Counted from the first letter of the stretch, positions 9,837 through 21,830 are shown. The stretch is 64,000 bases of DNA from Triops longicaudatus (GCA_022885665.1 JAGQDJ010000182.1:1-64000); one strand, 5' to 3'. Numbers and translations: made by a program. The notes: a model not told the origin generated them from the sequence alone.

Positions 9837-12161
9837 ATGTTGTGTCACGCAGTTACAGATAATGTCAACGTTATTCTATTACTTCTTACATGGTGGTCTT
9901 TCTGCAACGCAGCAATATGTAAGTAATCTAACAGCGAGTTCAGTTTACGTTTTCTTTACCGGCTTACCGATATTTTCTCCTCGATTTCTGGATAGCAAAT
10001 CTACCATGTGGATTTCCGGGCAAACCAACTAACGAGAAATTAATTTCGGAAGAAAAGATCCTTTACTCGGATGGTGAAACGGTCGAGTACGACTGTCCAA
10101 AAAGTTATGCGGTCTTTCACAATGGCAATAAAAGTAGAACCTGTAACAACGGCTCATGGTCAGGCGAGATGCCGTTCTGTAGTAAGTAGACCACAGTTTG
10201 CAAATTGAATGTGCAATCTCACGTGAGCAACTTCTAGATCCAAGTATAACATTCGGCAAGGAAGTCAAAATCTTTCAAAATCATACATTACTGAATATAT
10301 CCAATCTGGGATATGTCGTCGATAACAATCGTGCTACCTGTTTAGACCTTGCGCCGCTGGGAAAGAACATGACCGGGTGGCTGCAAATAAGTCTAGGAGA
10401 GGTGTACGGTGTTCGATCACTTGAAGTCTACACCAGAAGTAATGTGATGATTGATAGCTCCAACACTTACCTCTGCCATCAACAGATGACGGGGCTTTTG
10501 ATTTTAAAATATCAATCAAAGACACTGCGAGGAATAAAACAGAAATCTGCAGACCCCAAACAATAAAAGTCAGCGATTCTGTGAGAAAAATAAAATGCAG
10601 AAAAGCGTCCAACAAAAGAGGTTTTCCTGCTGGAATTCCTGGCGATACTGTCATCACTGAAGACGTTTCTATTAAAGATTTGCCATTTGAAATTTGTAAC
10701 GTACGCCTATATGTCTATTACGGTAAGCTAAAGCAAAATACTTTGTACTAATTGTTTATTTTGTAGTAGCAGATTTTATTCCGTTTTGAGAATTTTCGTT
10801 ATTCAATTCTCTTTAAGATCACTACAACTTTACGCAAGCTGTCATCTTACTATTTGCAAAAGTTCGCCTTTTGTACCGAACTAATAAAATAGAGAAAATG
10901 CACCTTTTTATAAGTTTATTTATACGTTTTTTATACGAAGAGTATGGTTCCCCCCACATTTGCTTGTAACAACGTTCTGTCATCTAAATTAGGGAATACC
11001 GACTGCGGAATACCTGAAGCTCCAGCGTTCGGCTCAGCGAAGTACGTTTCGAACAACACAGTTCAGTATGACTGCCAACCAGGCTACACTTTAATAGGAC
11101 CCCTAAACCGGACTTGTGATCCTGATGGGGTGCACAATACTTACTGGCCGGAGCGAAAAATGCCGATATGCAAACTAGACATTGCGTCAAGTAAAACAAA
11201 CAATTAATTATAAAACTGTTATACTTCTAAATGGGCAGAAATTGGTCCCTTATTTATTCTAAAAGACTGCTCTTCCCCGATTGTACCCAACGGCCACGTT
11301 TCGTACGATCTAGCACGTAATGCGGCTGTAATCGACTGCGATAAAGGCTTTGAACTGGTTTCCGCCAAAGTCTTGCTTTGTGTCCAACCTGGCATTTGGC
11401 TAGACTATGCCAAGGATGGACAGCACTGCAAACGTAAATGTCTTATAAATGTTAGCTCTGTACATTTCACAAGTTTCGTGTAGGTAAAATTTCCTGCAGT
11501 GCACCACCAGCAGTGCCACATGCCGAAGTAGTTAAGACTCATGTTAACTCACAAATTATTCAAGCCATTTACGCCTGTGAATCGGTGACATCACCCTCCA
11601 GTAAAATTCTTATTTAAATAAAAAAATAAAATAAAAAAAAAATAAAAAAATAACATCTTAACGTAGAGATTGGACTATCGTATTGCCTCGAAAACGGTAC
11701 GTGGTCCGAGTTACCCGAGTCTTTTCGTTGCGACACTTTAGCCACTACGTATTATTGGGCCATAGCTTTGATTTGCGCTGCAACGCTGTCTGTAATTTTC
11801 TTTGCCGTTTCGGTATTCTTGGCCTGCAAATTGTAAGAAAACAAGCTTCCTTTCTAAAGTAACTCATGAAATGTTGCTTAATGTATTTCGCTTTGTTAGA
11901 AAAGCGAATGGGACAAAACTGGAATCTGTGGAGAGAAGTTCGAAAGATATAATTGTTCAATTTGAGGGAAGAAACGACAAAATTAGCTTCAATCCGCCGT
12001 GTCCTCGAATGGAAAGTACTTGTGATTCGAAATTACTACTGGACGCAAGTCCGGTTTACGAAGAACTATACGTATACGATGATATAAGGTTGCAAGAAGG
12101 TTCGCGAAACCAGAAACGGGAAGAACGCCGTGGGACAGATGCGATATACGAAAACGTATAA
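9837..12161 (+). CDS. CCP/Sushi receptor with lectin-like domain and tyrosine-motif tail
   Basis: Nine exons: 9837..9918, 9996..10181, 10238..10438, 10486..10722, 10993..11190, 11266..11433, 11484..11600, 11667..11832, 11900..12161; 538 aa. Seven of the eight introns are phase 1, so each domain sits on its own exon(s). Order: signal peptide (1-25, core VILLLLTWWSFCNA); CCP1 (about 30-89, CGFPGKP...WSGEMPFC); a discoidin/fucolectin-like domain on exons 3-4 (about 90-235, SLEVYTRNDGAFDFKISIKD...EICNVRLYVYY); CCP2 (CGIPEAP, 237-300); CCP3 (302-357); CCP4 (358-417); membrane segment (about 423-449); tail of 88 residues. The tail has Y505 (YEEL), Y509, Y511 (YDDI) and a terminal Y535 (YENV), i.e. 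YxxL/I and YxN motifs known to recruit SH2 proteins. By inference it is a cell-surface recognition or adhesion receptor. The exact family is unknown. Intron 3 is only 47 bp. Confidence 0.85.
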
Positions 12162-12548
12162 ACGACATGTTATGAAAATCCGAAAGAATGTGAGCTCTCT
12201 TACGAATATCAAAGTTTTCATGTCAATGATTAGCTTTGTTGTTTTTTTTTTTTTTTCTTTTTGTTTGTTTACCAAAATTGTTCACCTTTTGGAAAGTATT
12301 TATGAAAACACATAAACAGCTTCAAGGCTTTTCATTTCTATTTGTTTTCATGTACATGTTTCTTAAACCGTGAGCTTTAGTGGCAAAACTGATGCGTATT
12401 TTCATGCAATTGTAACACTTTCAGATTAACTTTTCGCTTCTAAGCATTCCGTCGTCCCTTCTAACGAATTCTATTATAATCGTGAATGTGTTTTTACTCC
12501 ATTTCTTGCTTAATAATTTCGTATTAATTGAAGACACCTTGAAGACAT

Positions 12549-12580
<32 letters not shown>

Positions 12581-13318
12581 GGGTCAACAGACTTAGTCTT
12601 GAATAGATGAGAGACAGCACAATGTGTGTACTTTTCTGCTCTTATTTTTCATTTATTCAAATAAGCTCAGAAAAGTTCTCCAATATCGTCTCGTATAGCT
12701 TGAAAATACTAATCTTTTTAACAACCTGAATATGCACCAACGAGATCTTCGTGAAATTATCGCTGCCACAAACACTGGGTTCTAATGAAATGCATTCTTG
12801 CCGTTTGAGTCACCTTGGCATTAATCCCATTGACCAAACATAATTTTCAGAGGGAAAAAATATCGACATGCTAGAAAACAATTGATTAATTTCTCCAGAA
12901 AACCTTAGTCAAGTTTATAGTAATTTCAAGTCAAGGTAAAATATTATTAGCGACTTAATAATAAAAATTTGGCTAAAGCAAATGAAATGTGCACGTTCTC
13001 GAAGTTCAAAAGTCCAAAATACAGAACGGATAATGCTTCTTTTATTGTTTCACTGTTTTTCTGCTTGAACTTTGTTTCCTACACTTAATAATAGAAGGCG
13101 GTCCAAAACCCACCAACACAGTCATGCAAGTGGACAAAGGTATTTCTAAATGTAAGCTTTTCAAAACATATGTTGAAACTCACGAAATGTCCCACGCATG
13201 CAAATACATGCTTTTGAGTTGTTTAAAAAACAAGTCAAATTCCCCTAAAGGTTTCACATTGGATTCCTGTGTTTGCTACCAATAGCCACAGTACTGCGAA
13301 AGTCCTTCACCGCAAGAC
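12162..13318. other. Intergenic with long poly(T)
   Basis: AT-rich sequence holding the 3' end of the CCP receptor, a run of about 28 T at 12551-12578, and the upstream region of the next gene. No gene was seen. Confidence 0.5.
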
Positions 13319-14491
13319 ATGGGTTTGCTCCTCTTAACTTTTGTAGTGTACGTCTGTGTTTTGCAGATTTACCGCTATGGTACCGATGGTGCTGAAACGT
13401 ACTGGCATATAATAGCTACGAGTTATTATTACAAAAATTACCGAATGATGACTGACACAAATTTTAAACAACTTTACATTTCCAAAGGTAAAATATCTGT
13501 ATGAAAAAAAGACAATTATAAAATTGTGCAATTTAGTTACACCGAAAATTTGGGCTCATATGGATTGCGCCAAAATTTGCGCTGCAGACAAGAAATGCAT
13601 GGCGTTCAGTTTCTACGAAAAAGAAACCTACTACGCATGCGACTTGGCGCAAGATAGTTACTGCACCAATCAGCCTGGGAAAGCCTTACTAAGCTACAAT
13701 GGCAGTTTTGTGTGGGATAAGATAAATCCCGGCATGAAAAAGGGTTGTTACACGCCAGGACCAATTGCTTGCGAGAAAATACGACCGGGATGTGATGGAA
13801 ATTATCCTAATTGTACAAGTTGTATCAACACTTGCCTACAGTGTAAGAACCGATACGGCTTTGGACGTAAGTTATATGAAAAACATTTACCTCAATTTTT
13901 TTTATTTTATCATTGTTTTTCTGTGTTTGATTAAAAGAATATCGAACATGCCTGTTGTGGCCAGATGGAAGCGGACTCGATTCGGAACCTGTTGCTGTTT
14001 TATGCAATGATGTCTTCACCACATTGGTTCACAGGGAAATTAATAAGACTACTGGTGGAAGTTTAATTGATGTTCAGCTGCCCTTTGAAGACTGGGGTCG
14101 ATTGGTACGAGGAAATAGTAGACAATGGCTTCGATTCGTCCAGAGAGCAGACGGGGGTGGTTCCCCGCAGGCTTTATATACCGTGAAAGATATTGACCAA
14201 AACGGAACTTTGACTAATGTCTCGTTCTCCGGTGGAGACGATATCCTAAAATTATCTGGTCAATTTGTACAGACCTTACCATTTGTCACGGTCGTAAATG
14301 ATACCTACGGATGTGGGTCATTTTGGCTAATAGATCCTAAAAACGCTACCTATTGTCCAGGTGGGCCAGTCCGAATGTTTGGCACGCCTATTCACGATGG
14401 TACGAAATTAATTAACAGCGGCATACGTTTTGGAGACTATCACACTGGCTATACTTTTGTTGAAGCGTGGATACATTTATATCCATATTAA
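13319..14491 (+). CDS. Secreted PAN/Apple-like cysteine-rich protein A
   Basis: Exons 13319..13487, 13537..13866 and 13938..14491 (introns phase 1), 350 aa. Exon 1 codes a signal peptide (MGLLLLTFVVYVCVLQ) and YGTDGAETYWHIIAT. Exon 2 has 12 cysteines in a PAN/Apple-like arrangement (AHMDCAKICAADKKCMAFSF...YACDLAQ), followed by a Cys-rich stretch (RPGCDGNYPNCTSCINTCLQC). Exon 3 has four cysteines and the landmarks WPDGSGLDSEP, NDTYGCGSFW and NATYCPGGPVRMFG; no domain was recognised. There is no membrane segment and there are several N-x-S/T sites, so the protein is probably secreted. PAN/Apple modules generally bind protein or sugar; the ligand here is unknown. Genes at 16577 and 19522 are paralogues in the same orientation. 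An AATAAA near 14790 may end the transcript. Confidence 0.85.
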
Positions 14492-16576
14492 CTTTAAGTA
14501 TATAAATTAACAGCATGTATTGAAGCAAAACACCAGGGGCGGAGTGCCTTGTGGCATTTGCCGCAATGGCCAGTCCGTTACACTTAGCTACTTTTCAATC
14601 ACTATGTCTCCCATATTGAACTGAATAACAGCACAGTGTAAACTCCGTTGTTAGCAAACATTGTACTCCCAAACCCTACACTGTGTGAGAATTCTTGTAA
14701 GTCTGTGATAACATTACATTTGGAATACAGTCATAATACCCAAAAAGGGGCAGAAATAGGTAGTAAGCTATACACTTCCGTTGTTTTGCTAATAAATACA
14801 GGAACAATTTAGTTACATCGATTTCTTTAAGGTTCTTAGTCGGTCGAAAAGGAATTTCGACTTAATGTGCGCTGAAAATAAACAATACGATAGGCCTTAT
14901 TCGAAATTAGTTTTTTTTTTTAATCTGAAGTGCGCAATCCACTGCCGTCACCTGTTGGCCAAGATGGAAAGTCTTCCTCTTAACTCGCGAAGCCCGATTT
15001 GTTGTGCTGACACCTTCCTTCCTTTTCTGTCTTACTTTCAACTCATATTTCCTCGCTTGCATTTTCCTTTTTATTACAAAAATGAAACATGTTGGTGGTC
15101 CGTTGTAAGTCGCAACTGTGCCATCTAACGGGCACATTATCGACTATTTCCGACCGTTTAATATGTCTGATGATTGGGGAAAAAATGCAACAAAGAAATG
15201 GTGGGGAACAACGGTAGTCGACGATGCATCCGTAAGATGGCGTCATCCGACTTTAAACTCCAAGAACTAGACTGAATTCGTTTGCAGAAGTGGTGCGAAA
15301 ACAACGTAACGAGCAAGATTTGTAATACCTTAGTGAGCTAATTTAAGATATGCTACCAAAATGTGCGTTAAATATCTTCTACCTTCAAAATACGCGTTGA
15401 AGAGAAAGATTTTAATTAGTTTTTCTTACCTTATAAATGTACCAACTTTTACAGCACGGAACACATTCATGTTAAAGAATCTAATCTAAATCTTTTTAAG
15501 CCGTTTTATTCTTTTTATTATTCTTTTAATCTAAATCTTATTTAATAACTAAGACAGCATGATAAGCATGATAAACCGTTTGTTAACTAGAATGCAGTCG
15601 AAGTATTGATTTAAAAATTATGTGCCGCGTAAAACTCACACGATATATGGCACATGAACTATGTGCCTTTTTTGCTTCTAGTGTTAATTATTAATGATCG
15701 AAAGAGTTCTACTTCAACGTACTGGACGACCTCATTGGTTCTCGAATTTATTCAATAAAGGGAGGTCACTCATGTTAAACAAAAGAGCTTGTACGCGAAA
15801 CTACGAGTAAAGTCATGTTCGCCCCATTCAACTTTTGACCTCTGACATGAAAAGGTACACGAAAGCATCCAGAAGAACAGCTATTGTTTCGTTTTCAACA
15901 ATGGAGACAAGAAGCTCCAAAAACTTGCGAATTATGGGGAACGCTGGGAATATAAAACGACGTTATATTTGTATAACTCACCGACAACAATGGCCAGATG
16001 GCAGAGTCAATCCGTACTGTCTTGCGACAAACTCCCTTGGACAGTGTAAAATTCAAGAGACAAGATTGTTGAGAAGACAAGATTACTTGCTTATCTTATT
16101 ATAAATTTATACCGAAACGAAATGTAGAGCTAGTGAACGAATAACCGAAACAAGTTGAAACAATTTGAATTATATTGGTTACACTACAATTTCAGTCAAC
16201 AGAAACTTAAAACGCCATAATGACATATCGTAAAATTAACGCGTTTAATAATGTGGAACTAGTTTCATGGAGATTTTATTATTACTATTAAAAAATATTG
16301 CTTTGCAGCATTTCATTTACACTGAAAAAATTTCTAGAGCGAACCATTGTTTTTATGATAAGCTTCACAAAAGCTCCCAAAAGAATGAACATTTCCAGCA
16401 AAAAGTCAGAAAAGGGACTCTTGTTTTCCAGAGTTCTACAAAGTTTTAAAAAAATGTTGCTCACACGCAAGAAACGCGCTTAGTTGCTCAGAAGCCAAGC
16501 GTATGTGCAACAAATATATATTGCGAGCATTTGTCACAAGTACCCGTAGTGACATCCACGCTCTACTTAAGTGAAC
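14492..16576. other. Intergenic between family genes A and B
   Basis: Contains the dispersed repeat copy at 15091-15150. Two short stretches resemble the WPDG start of the family's last exon (near 14955 and near 15990, where an open frame reads QQWPDGRVNPYCL) and may be further exon relics; the match is too short to be sure. The last 150 bp (16400-16570) is the promoter region of gene B and has a decayed copy at 21268-21500. Otherwise AT-rich, no gene. Confidence 0.45.
15091..15150 (+). repeat. Dispersed CCATCTAACGG repeat, copy 1
   Basis: One of four copies in the window sharing TGTGCCATCTAACGG followed by CACATTATCGACTA. Upstream similarity to copy 3 (GTTGGT...GTAAGTCGCAACTGTGCC) extends the shared unit to about 60 bp. 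Similarity to copy 4 continues downstream for about 30 bp more. Confidence 0.7.
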
Positions 16577-17788
16577 ATGGCACCGTTCTTTCTAACGCTC
16601 GTGGTTTGGTTGACCGTTCTGCAAATCGCGCATTACGGCACAGATGGCGCTAGCACATATTGGCATGTTATTGCGACAAATTACCATTACACGAATAAGC
16701 GAATGACAACTGAAACTAATTTTCGGCAAACGTACATTTCCAAAGGTAAAAAAAAAACAATTCAATAATCTTTTATAATAACGGAAGTAAATAATTAAGA
16801 GAATTAAACGATTCAGATACACCTAAAATTTGGGCCCATATGGATTGCGCCAAAGTGTGCGCTGCAGACAAAAATTGCCTTGCGTTCAGTTTTTACGAGA
16901 AGGAAACTTTCTACGCATGTGATTTGGCGCAAGATAACTATTGCACCAACCAGCCTGGGAAGGCTCTGCTAAATTACACCAAGAGTTTTGTGTGGGATAA
17001 AATCAATCCTGGGATGACTATGGGTTGTTACAAACCGGGGCCGATACCGTGTGAAAATATACGGCCCGGGTGTAAGGGATACTACCCCAATTGCATAGAA
17101 TGCATTAAAACATGCTACGATTGTAGACTCCGATACAGCTACGGACGTAAGTTGAAAAAATAAATAAAAAATAGTTCTTTGTTCTAAAATACGCGGAACG
17201 AGAATATTCGTTTGAGTATTCTGACAAATTATAGGTTATCGAACATGTACGTTATGGCCAGATGGCGACGGACTCGATTCAGAACCCGTGACAGTTTTAT
17301 GCGATGAATATTTCACTACGTTAGTCAACCGGAAAATTAACAAAACCACGGGCGAAATCCTGACAAACGTCATGATTCCTTTGGAGGACTGGGGCCGTCT
17401 GCATCGAGCTTACAGAACTCAATATTTTCGCTTTTATTATGGAGACCAGTACGGTGGATACCATTCGTCTAAGTACTTGGCGCAAGCTGTGGAAAAAAAC
17501 GGAACTTTCACGAATATGACATATTTTGCTGACTGGGATATTCTCAAGCTGATCAGTCGTCCTCCTAAGACTTTGGATTTCATTACGGTTACGAATGATA
17601 CCTACGGATGCGGCTCGTTTTGGCTATTGGAACCTACAAACGCCACGTACTGTCCTGGCGGACCTGTTCGAATGTTTGGAACACCCATTTTCAACGGTAC
17701 GAAGTTAATCACGAGCGGCATTCGCTTCAACGATGTTTACGATTCGTATACCTTCGTTGAAGCGGGATTGTTTCTCATAATTTATTAA
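16577..17788 (+). CDS. Secreted PAN/Apple-like cysteine-rich protein B
   Basis: Exons 16577..16745, 16817..17146 and 17235..17788, 350 aa. Exon lengths (169, 330, 554 nt), phases and the 12+4 cysteine pattern are identical to gene A, and protein identity is high (for example AHMDCAKVCAADKNCLAFSF and DTYGCGSFWLLEPTNATYC). The signal peptide is MAPFFLTLVVWLTVLQ. Introns differ from those of A, so the duplication is older than that of the cuticle genes. Start: the ATG in GTGAACATGG is preferred, because the only upstream in-frame alternative is GTG. It is the middle member of a three-gene tandem cluster. Secretion is inferred. The binding partner is unknown. Confidence 0.87.
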
Positions 17789-19521
17789 ATTTAACGTAAT
17801 AATTTTAATTTTATGCATTAATTTTACTCATAGCACATTATCCTCGTTACAGGATTTCACTCGTTTTGTAGAATTAATCTCTTTTTGGAAGCTAAAAGTC
17901 ACGGAATTGCTTACTGACAAGTTCGACAAAATTGTTTATCTTTCCTTCATATGTACTAAAGAACTAGAAGTGTATGCGAGTATTTGACTTACAGTGATTT
18001 GTAAAACAAGCCTTTGCTCGGAACAGTCTAAGCCGGCTTATTCCAAAGTGTTTGGCATTCCCATTGTCACTTAGATAGTTTGACATTTGCCTTCGAAATA
18101 CAAGACTTGTGCTTTATATCACTGTTTACTTATCTAATTATGTGATTATTTCTCTTTGCTTGAACATGTTTATTTGTATATTAAATTTTAATTCACTGAA
18201 AATAAAAAAGGTGTTGCAAAGAAAAGCGGTAAAAACAAGACCTTCCAAATTATACAGATACAGTTTTGACAAAAGCTTCAAGCATTAACAAATAATAAAC
18301 CTAATCTTATTTTCACTTCATAAATTTAAACTCTAATTTCTTTCTACATTCAATGCATTTATTTACTAGACTCTAAAATGGAGCTGAACATTGCTAATTA
18401 CAGAATAAACACAGTACAAAAAAGTCACGATTCGGTGTCACGCAAGCTGGAATAGTACAATATTCAAAATACCTGAAGTACACTCCCTCACTCAGAAACT
18501 ACACTGTAGTAAACAAGCCTCTGGTTCGGCACGAACATGGCGCTTTTTTAGTTCCTTTCATTTACGTTTCATTAAGTGCATTTCGTGCTCGTTGCAAACA
18601 ACGAATGCGAGTCCTTTTTTAATGTATGGCAAAGTATAGACTTTCGCCTCTTGCCCTTCTTTCAATAGTTATAAGTAGGATCATCACTTAGCACAATAAC
18701 ATATTAGAATAGGTGTGTGTTCCACTCTAAGCTTGGACTGACTAGTTTCATAGCTTCGTTCGCTTTTTTTCACTGTATAACGAATGCAGATTTTTAGTTT
18801 TAATGCCTGTCACCGATACGTTTTACGATGACAGGGAACTATACTGTTTAGATAAAACAATTTGTTCACTTTGGATAACTGTAATGCACAAAATACACGG
18901 GCCAAATATAAACATTCATTCACTGTGCCTGTTCTACCACAACAATCAACTCCCGCGAGCCTCGAAAATCTAGGCGCTACGGGGCCGACCGATGTTTACA
19001 ATGGCCGTTACGTCACAATGGACCGCGGGAAGTTTAAACATACTGGATAATTTGTCCCTCGCGGTTTATTCCTGCGATAATGCCCGTTGACTTTCGTTTT
19101 CCGTTTTGTCCAAGCGTGCAACTGGTCGATGAAGATGGATGATGGCTAAGTTCTCGTATTTAGTGAATGCCAGAAAGCGTGAAACGTCACAATGGGACTA
19201 TAATCTCCTGTAGTGTCGAAAATACTGAAAAAGAACCAAAGCCTGCAGGAAGCACAAAAGCGTTGGCACAATAGACCAGAATTTTGTACATTAATAGTTA
19301 TGGTCTCCATCGCATTTTTAACAAGGACTGCATTCTTACTACAGGTGAACACAAACCACAGGTGAACAAAACCACCGTTTTTAACGGTCAAATTTTTAGG
19401 AAAGCTATATACATTTTTCAAATTATGTTTTTAGTCTTTCATATAAAATATTCTGCAAACTTATTGATTTACTGTAATCTTATTGCTGTTTGCACAATCT
19501 TAACGATGGAAATTATCATAG
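17789..19521. other. Intergenic and unresolved 5' part of gene C
   Basis: AT-rich. A poly(A) signal for gene B may be the AATAAA near 18203. The block 18782-19080 is duplicated at 21568-21830. The first exon of gene C should lie here. A B-like ATGGC context at 18537 closes after four codons. A stretch at 19275-19344 ends in a plausible phase-1 donor (ACAG|GTGAAC) and could be part of it. Confidence 0.4.
18782..19080 (+). repeat. Segmental duplication, left copy
   Basis: Aligned with 21568-21830. Shared landmarks include GTCACCGATAC, GCCTGTTCTACCACAACAAT, GGCGCTACGGGGCCGACC and AAGTTTAAACA. It is part of the repeated duplication that built the PAN-like gene cluster. Confidence 0.65.
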
Positions 19522-20514
19522 ATTTTCCTACTTCTTGGGCTCACATGGAATGTACAAAATTGTGCGCAACAAACGCGATTTGCCAAGCGTTTAACTTCTA
19601 TAGCAACGAAACGGCCTATATCTGTGAATTACTTCCAGTTAACTTGTGCAGCACCACGACGGCGAAAGCATTCGTTAACTGGCCAGGAAGCTCTGTCTGG
19701 GATAAGCTGCGTAAAAGCATGAAAAGTTCTTGTTTTGATACACGGTTTCCGATCCCCACAAACGATTCTTGTGAAAGTATGCGGCCAGGATGTTTAGGAG
19801 TCTGGCCTAATTGCAATTCTTGCGTAAGAACTTGCATTAATTGCAAACTTCGGTATAACATTGCGGGTAAGTTGGCACAAACACGGTCGTAGTTTTTCAG
19901 TTTAGATTTTTTTTAAAAAAAAAATTTATGTTATTTTTTCTTTTAATCAAGGAATGGCCACTTGTACAATGTGGCCTAAAGGAGTCACACCCTGGACGAT
20001 TCCGATTTTTGGGAGATGTTTTCAAGCCTGCACTTACCTTCTTTTTCGTATTCTAGATCTTAATTCAGGTCTCATGACCTTGGACTACCGAATGTCTTTT
20101 CCTGATATGAACAGCATATTTAAACTAAATGCTTATTCACTGATTAAATTCGTGTTCTTTGGCACGAATAATCAACAAGCAAGTATTTACTATACAAACT
20201 CGTATGTTGACGCAGATGGAACGTTAATGAATATGACATGGTCCTCGTCCGATCCTTGGTCTGCAAGAGACATTTTTTCCCTGAACGGAGGTCAGTTAAG
20301 GCCGACTCCGTTCGTTGAAGTCACTGACGATCGATATAACTGTGGTTCGTTTTGGTTATTGGGTCCCAACAACGCCACGTACTGTCCAGGCGGCAACATA
20401 TACCAATTTGGCTCACCGCAAGTAGTTGCTGGTACTGTACAGAGTACTGGCATGAACTATCCAGCGTTCATTCCGGGGACGCTAACATACCTAACTACCA
20501 TGGAACTTGTGTAA
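19522..20514 (+). CDS. PAN/Apple-like cysteine-rich protein C (5' end unresolved)
   Basis: Two firm exons, 19522..19866 and 19952..20514, with phase-1 junctions as in genes A and B; 302 aa plus a missing first exon. Exon 2 keeps the 12-cysteine pattern (WAHMECTKLCATNAICQAF, ESMRPGCLGVWPNCNSCVRT). The last exon has five cysteines (TCTMW, FGRCFQAC, YNCGSFW, NATYCPGG), one more than A and B. It is the most diverged of the three but both exons are intact, so it is probably functional. The signal-peptide exon could not be placed with confidence. The relic at 8970-9127 is closest to this gene. A poly(A) signal is at 20640. Confidence 0.75.
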
Positions 20515-20639
20515 TACAAACCTTTTGGCACACAACGAAAAATATTTCATGTGTATGCAGTTTTGAACTTTGTTGTAGGCAATATTATTGCAATCACAAT
20601 ATATGTACGATGTCACTGAAATTTAGTATGCAAGAAAAC

Positions 20640-20645
20640 AATAAA
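20640..20645 (+). terminator. Poly(A) signal of gene C
   Basis: AATAAA, 126 nt after the stop codon. Confidence 0.5.
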
Positions 20646-20700
20646 GAGACTATGGAAAACGTAAAAAAATGTTCTTGTTTCTTGTAAAAAAAAAAAGATA

Positions 20701-20740
20701 AAAAATCAGGAATCTTTTTTAAAAATCAGGAATCTTTTTG
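20701..20740. repeat. 20-bp tandem duplication
   Basis: Two near-perfect copies of AAAAATCAGGAATCTTTTTT side by side just downstream of gene C. Confidence 0.8.
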
Positions 20741-20884
20741 TTATACACACAACTCTTTTTAATTGAAATTCTTCTTACACATGTCATTAAAAATTACGTA
20801 CAAGCTACGAGTTAACATTAGAAAAGTTAACGAATGATAAGTGACGCAACTTTCGCCCGTGTTTTTAGTTCGAAAAGTTAAAAA

Positions 20885-20965
20885 AAGATGACGGACCGAT
20901 TCAGAAACAACTAACGTTTTATGTGATGACATAATTATTTGGCTGGTCAATGGAAAATTCACGCA
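20885..20965 (+). pseudogene. Relic of the last exon of a PAN-like family gene
   Basis: The DNA GATGACGGACCGATTCAGAA and the following 55 bp align with the start of exon 3 of gene B (GATGGCGACGGACTCGATTC at about 17263), including TTTTATG(T/C)GATGA and CAA(T/C)(G/C)GGAAAATT. The frame is broken by indels, and no intact partner exons remain. Confidence 0.6.
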
Positions 20966-21267
20966 ACTATTTAAATAAAGTCTTCAAAAAACGACTCGTA
21001 AATTATTCCGAGATGACAATTAAATTAGTACACGAAAACTTAAAAAGGCAGAAACAGTACGAAACAAGCTGGAAAGAAATAAGATTATTTTATGTCTTCA
21101 TTAAAGTTTCAGATAACAGTTAGTCGTTAAAGGCCATAAAGTCACGTTGCAAAACTGACACATTCAGCTGTACGACTTTGAAGAGATGTCACGGACATTT
21201 TACATTTTTGATGAGAACGCAAAATCAAAATAGTTTTCATTAGGCGTGAATATGCTTCACAGTGGCT

Positions 21268-21530
21268 ACGGAAGAACGGACATTTCCAGCAAAAATTCTG
21301 AAAAAAGGGTAAAGATTGATGTGTCTGCAATGTAGAGCTTTATTATTCTGGAATATCACATACCTTCGAAAGGCGTTCCTCATGCAAAAAAAGCATATTA
21401 ATTACTCAGCAGCCAAATGTAATACTGCAGCATCAATATACTGACGGGTTTCTACCGAGTACTCGCAGTGCTATCCACGCTCTGCGTGAGCAAGGCACCT
21501 TTCATTCTGGAAATGAGTATTAATTCTACA
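21268..21530 (+). pseudogene. Relic promoter and start of a PAN-like family gene
   Basis: Aligned with the gene B promoter and start (16385-16600): ACATTTCCAGCAAAAA, CTCAG(A/C)AGCCAA, GAGTACTCGCAGTGCTATCC and CACGCTCT are shared. The start context GAACATGGCACC of gene B reads GAGCAAGGCACC here, so the ATG has been lost. Together with the exon fragment at 20885 it records at least one dead extra gene copy. Confidence 0.6.
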
Positions 21531-21567
21531 TAGTTCAGGACACGTACACTGTTTACACTACTAGATG

Positions 21568-21830
21568 CTACAATGCAAGTGTCACCGATACAACTTGCTC
21601 ATGATGCCAGGGAAGTATACTGTTTAATAAAGCCAGTTGTTCACTTTAGATAACTCTAATGCACGAAATACAAGGGCCAAAAGATTTCACATGCCTGTTC
21701 TACCACAACAATAAAATTCCGTTTGCCTCGAAAGAACGCCAGGCGCTACGGGGCCGACCAATGGCCATTACGTCACAGTGAACCGCGGCAAGTTTAAACA
21801 GTTTGTCCCTTGCGATTTCTATCCGCGACA
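21568..21830 (+). repeat. Segmental duplication, right copy
   Basis: Counterpart of 18782-19080, with point changes and small deletions. It includes the conserved GGCGCTACGGGGCCGACCAA. Confidence 0.65.

Noticed and set aside
10441..10566. Apparent frameshift and stop in the CCP receptor
   Set aside because: A 47-bp GT-AG intron (10439-10485) restores the frame in the correct phase and reconstitutes the lectin-like domain, so the gene is not broken.
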